Source of the DNA: Rhodospirillaceae bacterium
GTDB lineage: Bacteria > Pseudomonadota > Alphaproteobacteria > CADEGL01
Assembly (NCBI GenBank): GCA_018699755.1
Contig: JABIRQ010000177.1
Span: forward strand, 1 to 10,336
DNA length: 10,336 nt
Direction of reading: 5' to 3'
Below the pieces are notes generated by a model. That model did not search any database, was not told where the DNA came from, and saw only the letters and a list, made by a program, of their open reading frames with translations. Numbering within the stretch: the first letter of the stretch is position 1; every line of letters begins with the position of its first letter. Below are positions 1-8,349 of the stretch, piece after piece. The translations under genes were made by a program, and so were the position numbers.

Positions 1-843
1 CAACGCCTCGCCCTTGGCGACAAAGCGCTCGACACCCGCGATCCCGGTCATCAGCTCCATCAATTCGGGCTGGCATTCCACGACCACACGCCCGCCCTTT
101 CCCGCCAGTTGCGGTAGATAACGGGCGAATTGAATCGTGTCGCCGAAGCCCTGCTCGGCATAGACCAGGAGAGTACGCCCGGCGAGGTCGCCGCCGTCCC
201 ATTGGGGCTGCTCGAATGCCCGCGGCTTGGCCTCGGCCAATCCCCAGCGCACCTCATAGCCCGCGAAGCCGGCGGCAAGGTCGCCCTTGAGCAGATAGGC
301 ATAGGCGCGATCCCAGATCGTGTCGGTGTGATTCGGGCGCAGGGCATCGGCGCGATCGAAACTCGCGATCGCTTCCTCCAATGCCCCCAGATCCCGCAGG
401 ACCAGACCCAGATTGCGCCAGCCGTCAGCCGAGTCCGGGCGCATGGCGACCGAGCGGCGCAGGCATTCCGCGCCTTCCGCCTGCTGGCCCAGATGGCGCA
501 GGATATTGCCCATATTGGAAAACAGGCCCGGATCGTCCTGGCGCAAGGCGGCCGAGCGGCGATAGGCGGCCAGGGCGGCTTCCGGCCGGCCCAGGGCGCG
601 CAAGGCGACTCCCATATTGTTATAGGCGCGCGCATCGGCCGGGTTGAGGGCGAGGGCCTTGGCGTAATCCGTCAGCGCCTCGTCGAGACGGCCGGCTGCC
701 TGATGCTTGGCCGCGGCGCGGAAATGCCCCTCCGCCCGCGCAAGGCCGGGATTCCCCTGGACGGCCGCTCCGCCGGGCGCAGACGCGGCTCCGCCCGCCC
801 CTGCCTTCGTCCCCGTGTCGCGCGGCCTGGCCGGTCGCCCCAT
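1..843 (-). CDS. TPR-repeat protein with glycosyltransferase-like C-terminal domain (partial, 3' end outside window)
   Basis: The reading frame is open from an ATG at 843 down to base 1, giving 281 residues with no stop, so the C-terminus lies outside the window. Residues 1-33 are a Gly/Ala-rich, low-complexity lead. Residues ~37-206 hold about five TPR units, with recurring patterns such as GRLDEAL-YAKALALNP, GRPEAALAAYRRSAAL and GALEEAIASFDRADALRP. After them come a WDG motif (215-217) and the segment EQGFGDTIQFARYLPQL (230-246). This arrangement is known from TPR-containing glycosyltransferase family proteins whose C-terminal half resembles heptosyltransferase/GT9-type or O-GlcNAc-transferase-like folds. 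The likely role is glycosylation of an envelope or surface component, but donor and acceptor cannot be read here. No signal peptide is visible, so it is probably cytosolic. The start is preceded by a weak AGGGACGGAA purine stretch. It is divergent from the Sua5 gene across 128 bp. Confidence 0.88.
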   Translation of the reverse strand, partial: MGRPARPRDTGTKAGAGGAASAPGGAAVQGNPGLARAEGHFRAAAKHQAAGRLDEALTDYAKALALNPADARAYNNMGVALRALGRPEAALAAYRRSAALRQDDPGLFSNMGNILRHLGQQAEGAECLRRSVAMRPDSADGWRNLGLVLRDLGALEEAIASFDRADALRPNHTDTIWDRAYAYLLKGDLAAGFAGYEVRWGLAEAKPRAFEQPQWDGGDLAGRTLLVYAEQGFGDTIQFARYLPQLAGKGGRVVVECQPELMELMTGIAGVERFVAKGEAL

Positions 844-971
844 GCCTGTTCCGTCCCTAGTTCGTTCCCGGCCGGCTGGTGCCAGCGCGGCCGATTGTCA
901 CTGTCCGCGCCCAGCCTGGCAACGGCCCGGCCCTCTGGCGCGGCGCGCCAAAACTGCCAGAATGCGCCGTC

Positions 972-1991
972 ATGACGAACAGCCAGAACAACCCGGTCCG
1001 CGCGCCCACGCCCGAGGCCATCGCCGAGGCGGGCGCATTGCTGCGCGCGGGCAACCTGGTCGCGATCCCGACGGAGACCGTCTATGGCCTGGCCGGCGAC
1101 GCGACCGACGACCGGGCCGTGGCGCGCATCTTCGCCGCCAAGGAGCGCCCGAGCTTCAACCCCCTGATCGTCCATGTCGCCGAGATCGCGGCGGCGCGCG
1201 AAATCGTCCGCTTCGATGCCCGGGCCGAGGATCTCGTTGCGCGCTTCTGGCCCGGCCCGCTGACCCTGGTGCTGCCGCGCATCGAGGGTTGCGCCGTCTC
1301 CCTGCTGGCCGGGGCCGGGCTCGACAGCCTGGCCCTGCGCATGCCCGATCACGAAACCGCCCGCGCCGTCATCGCCGCCGCCGGCCGCCCCCTGGCCGCG
1401 CCCAGCGCCAATCCCTCGGGCAAGGTCAGCACGACCACCGCTGCCCATGTCGCCGAGGCCCTGGCCGGCCGGATCGCCATGGTGCTGGACGGCGGACCCT
1501 GCCGGATCGGCCTCGAATCGACGGTGCTGGACCTGACCGGCCCGCGCGCCGTCCTGCTGCGGCCCGGCGGCTTGCCGAAGGAGGCGATCGAAGCCGTGCT
1601 GGGGCCACTCGAGGAAGCGGGCACGGACGGGAGCGCGCCGCGCGGGCCGGGCCAATTGTCGAGCCATTACGCCACGTCCCTGCCTCTGCGCCTGAACGCC
1701 GAAGCGGCGCGGGCCGACGAAGCCCTGATCGCCTTCGGCCCCGATATCCCAGCCGGCGCGGCGGAGACCCGCAATCTCAGCCCCGCGGGCGATCTGGAAG
1801 AAGCCGCCGCCAATCTCTTCGCCACGATGCGCGCCCTCGACCGGTCGGAATTCCGCGCCATCGCCGTGATGGCGATTCCGGAAACCGGGCTGGGTCGGGC
1901 CATCAACGACCGTTTGCGCCGGGCCGCCGCGCCGCGCGACAATTCAACAAGCGAAAGCCCTCCGCTTGCCGGGTCGGCGGCCCTGGGTTAA
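972..1991 (+). CDS. sua5: Threonylcarbamoyl-AMP synthase, long Sua5/YrdC/YwlC type
   Basis: Makes L-threonylcarbamoyladenylate from threonine, bicarbonate and ATP, the first step of the t6A37 modification of ANN-decoding tRNAs, in the cytoplasm. The 339-residue product has the YrdC domain at ~12-205: PTETVYGL (33-40), the K57-x-R59-P loop leading into NPLIVHV (63-69), FWPGPLT (92-98), SANPSG (145-150), ESTV (182-185) and LRPGG (196-200). A linker with SHY (231-233) leads to the C-terminal Sua5 domain (~236-320), which ends in the AINDRLRRAA helix. The presence of this domain makes it the long Sua5 form rather than the short TsaC. The last ~20 residues are a Ser/Ala-rich tail. The frame stays open upstream to 879, but the extension (MPARPIV...) does not look like this family, so the ATG at 972 is preferred although no good Shine-Dalgarno precedes it. 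A housekeeping role is expected. Confidence 0.95.
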   Translation: MTNSQNNPVRAPTPEAIAEAGALLRAGNLVAIPTETVYGLAGDATDDRAVARIFAAKERPSFNPLIVHVAEIAAAREIVRFDARAEDLVARFWPGPLTLVLPRIEGCAVSLLAGAGLDSLALRMPDHETARAVIAAAGRPLAAPSANPSGKVSTTTAAHVAEALAGRIAMVLDGGPCRIGLESTVLDLTGPRAVLLRPGGLPKEAIEAVLGPLEEAGTDGSAPRGPGQLSSHYATSLPLRLNAEAARADEALIAFGPDIPAGAAETRNLSPAGDLEEAAANLFATMRALDRSEFRAIAVMAIPETGLGRAINDRLRRAAAPRDNSTSESPPLAGSAALG

Positions 1992-1994
1992 ATC
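1966..1994 (+). promoter_or_regulatory. Candidate promoter for the FAD-linked dehydrogenase
   Basis: TTGCCG at 1966-1971 and TAAATC at 1989-1994 are separated by 17 nt. The -10-like element overlaps the TAA stop of the Sua5 gene. Transcription would start near 2001, leaving a ~50-nt leader before the ATG at 2051. The -35 begins with TTG; the -10 matches the consensus in only three positions. Co-transcription with the upstream gene is an equally good alternative because the gap is only 59 bp. Confidence 0.3.
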
Positions 1995-2050
1995 CGAGCC
2001 ATGCGCCGCGTGGTTGAAATCAATTCAGCGCAGGGCGCCGGGAGCGCAGC

Positions 2051-3490
2051 ATGACCCTCGCCACCGCGAGTTCCGCCATCGACGACGCCCTGGCCCGGAT
2101 CCGCGAGATCGTCGGGCCCAAGGGCTGGATCGACGATGCCAAGACCATGGCCCCGCATCTGCTGGACGAGCGCAAGATGTTCACCGGTACGGCGCGGGCG
2201 ATCGTGCGCCCCGCTTCGACCGAGGAGGTCGCGGCCGTGGTGTCCGTCTGCGCCGAGGCCGGAATCCCCATCGTGCCCCAGGGCGGCAACACCAGCCTGG
2301 TCGGGGGCTCGGTCCCCGACGAGGGCTGGGACGGCATCCTCCTGTCCCTCGGTCGGATGAACCGGATCCGCGCGATCGATCCCCTGAACCACACGATCAC
2401 GGTCGAGGCCGGCTGCATCCTGGCCGCGATCCAGGACGCGGCGGACGAGGCCGACCGGCTCTTTCCGCTCAGCCTGGGGGCGGAAGGCACCTGCCAGATC
2501 GGCGGCAATCTCTCGACCAATGCCGGGGGCACGGGGGTCCTGCGCTATGGCAATGCCCGCGAATTGACCCTGGGGATCGAAGCTGTGCTGCCGGACGGAC
2601 AAGTCTGGAACGGCCTCAAGGGGCTGCGCAAGGACAACACGGGTTACGACCTCAAACAGCTTTTCATCGGCGGCGAGGGCACTCTGGGCATCATCACCGC
2701 CGCCGTGCTCAAGCTCTTCCCGAAACCCAAGACCCGCGCCACCGCCCTGGTCGCCCTGGCCGAGATCGACAAGGCCGGCGCCCTGCTCTCGCGCATGCGC
2801 GCCGCGACCGGCGATCAGGTGACGGGCTTCGAGCTGATGCCGCGCAACGCCATCGAACTGGCGATCCGCCATGTGCCGGACACCGTCGACCCGCTGACCG
2901 AGCCCTACGAATTCTGCTGCCTGATCGAGTTGACCAGCGCCGATCCCGAAGCGCGCCTGGGCGAGGCCCTCGAAGGCGCCCTGGGCGCCGCCTTCGAGGA
3001 GGGCGAGATCACCGATGCCGTGATCGCGGCGAGCGAGGACCAGGCCGACCGGCTGTGGTTCATCCGCGAGGCCATCCCGATCGCCCAGAAGGTCGAGGGC
3101 GGCGGCATCAAGCACGATATCAGCGTGCCGGTCAGCCAGGTCACGGCCTTCATCCGCGAAGCGACAAAGCGCATCCATGCCGATTCCCCCGACATCCGCA
3201 TCTTCGCCTTCGGCCATCTCGGTGACGGCAATGTCCATTACAACCTGTGCTGGCCCGACGGCCAGAGAGACCAGCGCGAGGCCTTCCTCGCCCGCTGGGA
3301 GCATTTCAACCGCATCGTCCACGACCTGGTGACCGAGATGGGCGGCTCGATCAGCGCCGAACACGGCATCGGCCGCCTAAAGAAGGACGAACTGGCGCAT
3401 TACGCCGCCCCGGTCGAACTCGAGATGATGCGCAAAATCAAGGCCGCCCTGGACCCGCAGGGTTTGATGAACCCGGGCCGGGTGTTGTGA
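2051..3490 (+). CDS. FAD-binding oxidoreductase, D-2-hydroxyglutarate / D-lactate dehydrogenase family (GlcD/D2HGDH-like)
   Basis: Oxidises a D-2-hydroxyacid to its 2-oxoacid with FAD; family members pass electrons to ETF or a quinone. The 479-residue length is typical. The PCMH-type FAD domain (~45-225) shows PQGGNTSLVGGS (76-87), GGNLSTNAGG (151-160) and GGEGTLGIIT (207-216). The FAD-oxidase C-terminal domain (~228-479) keeps residues that build the substrate and divalent-metal site in D-2-hydroxyglutarate dehydrogenases: R339 in REAIP, K354 in GGGIKHDISVP, H389 and H396 with N398 in FGHLGDGNVHYN, and E437-H438 in SAEHGIG. It ends with the usual DPxGLMNPGRVL. These residues favour D-2-hydroxyglutarate-type dehydrogenase over a plain glycolate oxidase subunit; D-lactate or another D-hydroxyacid remains possible. 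A GGGAG Shine-Dalgarno at 2040-2044 lies 6 nt before the ATG and fixes the start. It ends 30 bp from the convergent stop at 3521. Confidence 0.93.
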   Translation: MTLATASSAIDDALARIREIVGPKGWIDDAKTMAPHLLDERKMFTGTARAIVRPASTEEVAAVVSVCAEAGIPIVPQGGNTSLVGGSVPDEGWDGILLSLGRMNRIRAIDPLNHTITVEAGCILAAIQDAADEADRLFPLSLGAEGTCQIGGNLSTNAGGTGVLRYGNARELTLGIEAVLPDGQVWNGLKGLRKDNTGYDLKQLFIGGEGTLGIITAAVLKLFPKPKTRATALVALAEIDKAGALLSRMRAATGDQVTGFELMPRNAIELAIRHVPDTVDPLTEPYEFCCLIELTSADPEARLGEALEGALGAAFEEGEITDAVIAASEDQADRLWFIREAIPIAQKVEGGGIKHDISVPVSQVTAFIREATKRIHADSPDIRIFAFGHLGDGNVHYNLCWPDGQRDQREAFLARWEHFNRIVHDLVTEMGGSISAEHGIGRLKKDELAHYAAPVELEMMRKIKAALDPQGLMNPGRVL

Positions 3491-3520
3491 ACCGCGGTCG
3501 GCCGTGCCGGAAAAACAATC

Positions 3521-4066
3521 CTAGTCGCGCCGAATGCGGCTGGCGATCGTGTCGTCTTCCTGCATATGCCCGAGCCGTCGAATGGCATTTATATCAAGGC
3601 GCACCTCGGTGTTCGAAATCTGTTCCTCCATCTGTCCGATGATCATCCTGACGAGCCGTTCTTCGACCATCGAGGTCAGGAATACGAGACTGTAGTGGAC
3701 GATGACCAGGGCCGACGGGAACACCATGTAGAGGTGCCAACGGAACAGGGTGATCTCCTCGCCCTTTTCCTCGGTCTCCTCCGCATAACGCCAGATATGC
3801 CGGTCGTCGTCGGAGCCCATACCGAATAGAAGCTCGAAATTGCCGGTCCGGATGGCCGCCAGCCGCATGGCTTCACTCTTGCCAATATTCCCGGCCAGCG
3901 GAATGGCACTGAAGTCGACCCAGAGCGTGCCGCTCTCCTCCCCCTCGCGCCAGCACCCCCACATTCCATTTTTCCGACGCTCGCAGTCCCACCGTTCGAG
4001 CACCCTCAGCGTGATGAATTCAAAAGGGTGAATCGTCTTCAGTTTGAGAACATCTGTTTCCTGCAT
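3521..4066 (-). CDS. Hypothetical protein, 181 aa; last gene of the unusual block
   Basis: I do not recognise this protein. The ATG at 4066 is chosen because AGGAG (4078-4074) sits 8 nt upstream; a GTG two codons earlier would lie only 2 nt from that site. The N-terminus (1-60) mixes charged residues with aromatics (HPFEFITLRVLERWD, MWGCW, LWVDFSAIPL). Residues 106-134 form a long hydrophobic run (TLFRWHLYMVFPSALVIVH, then YSLVFLTSM). It could be one transmembrane helix or paired strands of a globular core; the His, Arg and Trp inside it favour neither clearly. The C-terminus is amphipathic and charged (EERLVRMIIGQMEEQI). There is no signal peptide. It is separated from the gene before it by a 136-bp AT-rich gap with its own candidate promoter. 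By position it could be a partner or immunity-type protein of the block; this is inference only. Confidence 0.72.
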   Translation of the reverse strand: MQETDVLKLKTIHPFEFITLRVLERWDCERRKNGMWGCWREGEESGTLWVDFSAIPLAGNIGKSEAMRLAAIRTGNFELLFGMGSDDDRHIWRYAEETEEKGEEITLFRWHLYMVFPSALVIVHYSLVFLTSMVEERLVRMIIGQMEEQISNTEVRLDINAIRRLGHMQEDDTIASRIRRD

Positions 4067-4202
4067 GGGCACGGCTCCTGTTCGATAAAGCCTTCTGCCC
4101 CGATAGCATACGGAAGCACTAATTACAATTTCAAATTTAAATATTCACCACCTATTCTCGCTTTAAGAAGAATGCTGCTCAATATTTTCCGCGCCGAAGC
4201 GG
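4067..4202. other. AT-rich intergenic gap inside the unusual block
   Basis: This 136-bp gap between two minus-strand genes is strikingly AT-rich for the window: I count about 38% GC in 4101-4200, against 66% in 7501-7600. It contains the candidate promoter at 4105-4134 and no convincing terminator (only a 4-bp CCGC/GCGG stem near 4189-4202, without a T-run). The composition fits horizontally acquired DNA or a silenced promoter region. Confidence 0.6.
4105..4134 (-). promoter_or_regulatory. Candidate sigma70-type promoter for the 181-aa gene
   Basis: On the minus strand TTGAAA (4134-4129) is followed after 18 nt by TATGCT (4110-4105). The -35 matches consensus at five of six positions and the -10 at four of six. 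Transcription would begin near 4098, about 32 nt before the ATG at 4066. It would let the last gene of the block be expressed independently of the two upstream genes. Confidence 0.45.
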
Positions 4203-4847
4203 TCAGTCCGATGTTGCCGGGCGGATGCCTCGCATCGACATGACACTATAGGCCGTCATCCGGTCGGGCTGATCGAGCAGCCATTGTCTGGCATCGTTTC
4301 CGATCCACCACCAACTGCCTTTCTCGACAGGGCCCCGATTCTCGAGGGTCGGATAATGCACGACGATCTGGTTCTGATTCGATGCGACCTTGCCGATGAG
4401 ACGGAGCGCGGCGCGGGCCACCTTCATGTCCTCCGGCACATCCTTGCGGCAGCGAAAGTAGATTTCTCCTACATCGAACGTCGGAGGATCGAATCCGGGT
4501 CCCAGATCCGGCCGTCTCCTGCTCTTTCCGCGCGCGCGACCGCGAAGCATGCTGCCGTTCGGGTAGCTTAGGGGTCCCATGGACCAACTCCTGGATGACT
4601 CATTCCAGGTCCAAGTCGGCTTCCATCCGGGCGAAAACGCGAAATCGAGAAACGTGGAGAACCGTTCCGGCACGGTCGTCAACAGCGGAACCTCGGGAGG
4701 CTCGGGCCCCTTGGCCTCGTCCGAATCTGGATTGAGGTAGACGCGGACTGACGGAAACCGCGCCCGCAACACATCCAGATATGCCTGCTCGTCGCGTCTC
4801 GTGAACACGACATGGCGACGAGGCAAGCGATCGTCCCAACCAGCCAT
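4203..4847 (-). CDS. Hypothetical Trp-rich protein, 214 aa; second gene of the block
   Basis: I do not recognise this protein. The ATG at 4847 is preferred over the in-frame ATG at 4862 because GGAGGT (4856-4851) lies just upstream of 4847, although its 3-nt spacing is short; nothing suitable precedes 4862. The product starts MAGWDDRLPRRHVVFTRRDE and has an N-terminal alpha/beta-looking segment (QAYLDVLRARFPSVRVYLNP, 21-40). A basic patch at 102-112 (RGRARGKSRRR) interrupts the middle. Nine tryptophans are present, including WWW at 179-181 and W75, W79, W81 and W88, which is high for 214 residues. No signal peptide or membrane helix is evident. It starts 36 nt after the stop of the peptidoglycan-binding-like gene and is almost certainly co-transcribed with it. 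The tight pairing makes it the best candidate for that protein's cognate partner (immunity, chaperone or adaptor), by inference. Confidence 0.75.
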   Translation of the reverse strand: MAGWDDRLPRRHVVFTRRDEQAYLDVLRARFPSVRVYLNPDSDEAKGPEPPEVPLLTTVPERFSTFLDFAFSPGWKPTWTWNESSRSWSMGPLSYPNGSMLRGRARGKSRRRPDLGPGFDPPTFDVGEIYFRCRKDVPEDMKVARAALRLIGKVASNQNQIVVHYPTLENRGPVEKGSWWWIGNDARQWLLDQPDRMTAYSVMSMRGIRPATSD

Positions 4848-4883
4848 GATACCTCCGCTCATATGCGAAGCTGGCGCCGGACC

Positions 4884-6158
4884 CTAACGGTCCCCCTTCT
4901 CCGCCTCGACCTTGTCCCTGACGTCGCGAAGAAACTCGCGGCACTTTTCCGTTACCATCGCTTCGTACTCGGCCTCGTCCATCCCCGGCCGCAATTTCGG
5001 CATATGACGGACGATCCACCCTCCCAACTTCGGCATCTTCTCGAGGGCCCGCCGTTCCCGTGCGGTCGGCGTCGTGCCGTCCTTCAGCACATCCACCGTA
5101 TTGATCAAGAGCCTACGCTCTTCATCTTTGTCGTAAGTTTTATCGCCGTCGTCATACGTAAAGGTAATATCCGGCCGCGCCGACCCGGGCTTGGGCCTGT
5201 TTTCGTCCGGGCCGGGGATCACCAGTTCCGTCAGTCTTTCCTGCTCCTCACCTTTCTCCGTCGCCCCATGCGTATGCTTGAGGCGACCTTCCAGCTCGGG
5301 AAATTCCTCCTTCATCACCTTCTCGCACGCCCGGACGGCAATGCTGTTTCCTCTCTCCGTATAAGCGTCGCCGCGACTTTCATAAAACGGCTTGAGGAAG
5401 AGGTCGATCGTCCGTTCGCGCAAGGCCTCGCTGTGAGCCGATTGGGCATATCCCTTGACGGATCGGTTCGCGCGCTCATCGCCGCCGCCCACATCCGGCC
5501 CTTCACCTTCCTCCTTGGGCGTGTCCCCCGACAACGAAAGAACCGCCCCAGCCAGGCCAAGGCCCAGCAGAAGCTCTCCCAGAAATACCGCCGCGCCTTC
5601 CAAGGCGACGGGAACCAGGGGAAGGGCCGGAAGAAATGCGATCTGGCTTTCGTCCGCCGCGCTGGGCTCGGACTGCGGGGCTTGCATTCCCGCGCCATCG
5701 CCGGTTTCCGGAGACGAATTGCTCGCATCGTTCATCGTCTCAAGGCTCGCAAGCAGGCTGCGATGGGTCGGACCCTTCGGGTTGATCAGACCGTCCTGGC
5801 GCAGGCCGTGATCGCGCTGGAAGCCTTTGATGGCCTGCTCCTGACGCGCCATGAATTCGCCTTGCCCGGTGACGATCGGATCCGGAGCCAGATGGCCGGT
5901 GCGCATCAACATGCTCTCGACCCGATCGACATCGCCGCCCAGGTTCCACTGCCCCGGCCCGACCGGCGCGAGCAGGTCGAGCAGCCCCGGCGCTTGGTCC
6001 TCTCCAGACATCGGCGGCGGGATATCGGCGGCCAGGCGGCCGAACGGGTCGCGCGTCCGCCGCGGTACCCAGCGGCCCTGCCCCAGCCGGCCCATCGCAT
6101 CCGGTTCGTATTCCAGATCTTTGTCGTTCCGGTTCTTGCCGCGATTCGATACGGCCAT
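4884..6158 (-). CDS. Non-secreted-type peptidoglycan-binding-domain protein with hydrophobic segment and unknown C-terminal domain; putative effector
   Basis: 424 residues. The ATG at 6158 has GAGG (6169-6166) 7 nt upstream; an adjacent GTG at 6161 is less well spaced. The N-terminus is charged and lacks a signal peptide. Residues 24-50 (GRLGQGRWVPRRTRDPFG and on to PPPM) form a distinct lead. Residues ~75-137 resemble a PG_binding_1-type module: GGDVDRVESML, then QAIKGFQRDHGLRQDGLINP and GPT. A Ser/Glu/Gly-rich linker follows. Residues 173-209 are strongly hydrophobic (ending ELLLGLGLAGAVLSLS) and may insert in a membrane. A second acidic linker leads to the C-terminal domain (~230-424), with ERGN (268-271), ARPDITF (327-333), INTVDVLKDG (352-361) and PTARERRALEKM (364-375). 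The modular order (lead, binding module, hydrophobic stretch, distinct tail, small gene downstream) recalls polymorphic effectors delivered without Sec, but catalytic identity is not established. A plain envelope-associated protein is the alternative. Confidence 0.82.
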   Translation of the reverse strand: MAVSNRGKNRNDKDLEYEPDAMGRLGQGRWVPRRTRDPFGRLAADIPPPMSGEDQAPGLLDLLAPVGPGQWNLGGDVDRVESMLMRTGHLAPDPIVTGQGEFMARQEQAIKGFQRDHGLRQDGLINPKGPTHRSLLASLETMNDASNSSPETGDGAGMQAPQSEPSAADESQIAFLPALPLVPVALEGAAVFLGELLLGLGLAGAVLSLSGDTPKEEGEGPDVGGGDERANRSVKGYAQSAHSEALRERTIDLFLKPFYESRGDAYTERGNSIAVRACEKVMKEEFPELEGRLKHTHGATEKGEEQERLTELVIPGPDENRPKPGSARPDITFTYDDGDKTYDKDEERRLLINTVDVLKDGTTPTARERRALEKMPKLGGWIVRHMPKLRPGMDEAEYEAMVTEKCREFLRDVRDKVEAEKGDR

Positions 6159-6194
6159 CACAAAACCTCATATGTTCATTGTTTGTTCTATAAT

Positions 6195-6223
6195 ATCTAA
6201 CAATCCCCGGTTGCTCGAGTCAA
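6195..6223 (-). promoter_or_regulatory. Candidate promoter for the putative effector operon
   Basis: On the minus strand TTGACT (6223-6218) is followed after 17 nt by TTAGAT (6200-6195). TATTAT at 6195-6190 is a better -10 match but would be 22 nt away. The surroundings are AT-rich, about 34% GC in 6161-6230 by hand count. The leader to the ATG at 6158 would be about 30 nt. The -35 is good and the -10 is weak. Confidence 0.35.
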
Positions 6224-6263
6224 ATTTTCACCCGTCGTCCCATTGTCCGTTTTCCAACCCTTA

Positions 6264-6292
6264 TTGGCCCGGCCCGCACCTCGCGCTAGGGT
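6264..6292 (+). promoter_or_regulatory. Candidate promoter for the acyl-CoA dehydrogenase
   Basis: TTGGCC (6264-6269) and TAGGGT (6287-6292) are separated by 17 nt, within the GCGCTAGGGTCGC context that resembles the GCTA-type -10 elements described for alphaproteobacterial housekeeping promoters. Transcription would start near 6299, about 35 nt before the ATG at 6334. It is divergent from the promoter of the unusual block. Confidence 0.35.
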
Positions 6293-6333
6293 CGCACAGC
6301 TCTTTAGACGCAAGGCTTCCGGACCCGCCCGCG

Positions 6334-8127
<1,794 letters not shown>

Positions 8128-8128
8128 G

Positions 8129-8165
8129 CTTCCGCGATGGCGCTCGCGGGAAGAATTTTATCTTT
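8129..8165 (+). terminator. Candidate intrinsic terminator after the acyl-CoA dehydrogenase
   Basis: Directly after the stop codon, CTTCCGCG (8129-8136) can pair with CGCGGGAAG (8145-8153) across an 8-nt loop, with one bulged G. The tail AATTTTATCTTT (8154-8165) is T-rich. The bulge and interrupted T-run make it a moderate candidate. Confidence 0.5.
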
Positions 8166-8214
8166 CCCATTATTCTTCAGATGTTTAGGGAAATTTTCGA
8201 TAAATTTCCGCATG

Positions 8215-8230
8215 TGTGACGGCGATCACT
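8215..8230. promoter_or_regulatory. CRP/FNR-family-like palindrome
   Basis: TGTGA-N6-TCACT at 8215-8230 differs from the classic CRP site TGTGA-N6-TCACA by one base. The same bases also form a 6-bp RNA stem, GACGGC (8218-8223) with GCCGTC (8231-8236). It lies between two converging genes, not upstream of a known one, so a regulatory role needs an unannotated transcript. A chance match is quite possible. Confidence 0.25.
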
Positions 8231-8288
8231 GCCGTCTGGCGGATCGGGAGGCATGATGCTTTCCCCCTCCACACCGAAAGTCCCTCCC

Positions 8289-8332
8289 TGGGGCGATGCT
8301 GGCCCCCACCGGCATCGCCCCATCTTCTTTTC
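8289..8332 (+). terminator. Strong intrinsic terminator hairpin with T-rich tail
   Basis: TGGGGCGATGC (8289-8299) and GCATCGCCCCA (8312-8322) form a perfect 11-bp GC-rich stem around a 12-nt loop. TCTTCTTTTC (8323-8332) follows, which is the layout of a rho-independent terminator on the plus strand. It lies 161 nt beyond the dehydrogenase stop and after the weaker hairpin at 8129. It may be a back-up terminator or may end a short independent transcript. Confidence 0.7.
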
Positions 8333-8349
8333 GGGCCCCTCCTCCGCCC

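Noticed and set aside
1988..3364. 458-codon open frame on the minus strand opposite the FAD dehydrogenase
   Set aside because: It is antisense to a protein with complete family motifs. Its translation is rich in Ala, Gly, Asp and Arg without domain features, as expected from the third-position GC bias of the opposite strand.
3491..3520. Terminator between the convergent genes ending at 3490 and 3521
   Set aside because: A TTTTT run exists on the minus strand, but the only nearby stem is 4 bp (GCCG/CGGC) and about 12 nt away, so it is not convincing.
4028..4243. 71-codon plus-strand frame starting with GTG in the AT-rich gap
   Set aside because: It overlaps the start of the 181-aa gene, its promoter and the end of the 214-aa gene, and has no ribosome site or recognisable features.
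6189..6194. Perfect TATAAT on the plus strand
   Set aside because: No -35-like hexamer at 16-18 nt upstream (CCTCAT region); likely a by-product of the AT-rich gap, and the better promoter for the downstream gene is at 6264-6292.
5851..6333. Upstream in-frame extension of the acyl-CoA dehydrogenase
   Set aside because: It overlaps the oppositely oriented putative effector gene and crosses AT-rich noncoding DNA. The family-typical start MTDYAPPLKEMQF begins at 6334.
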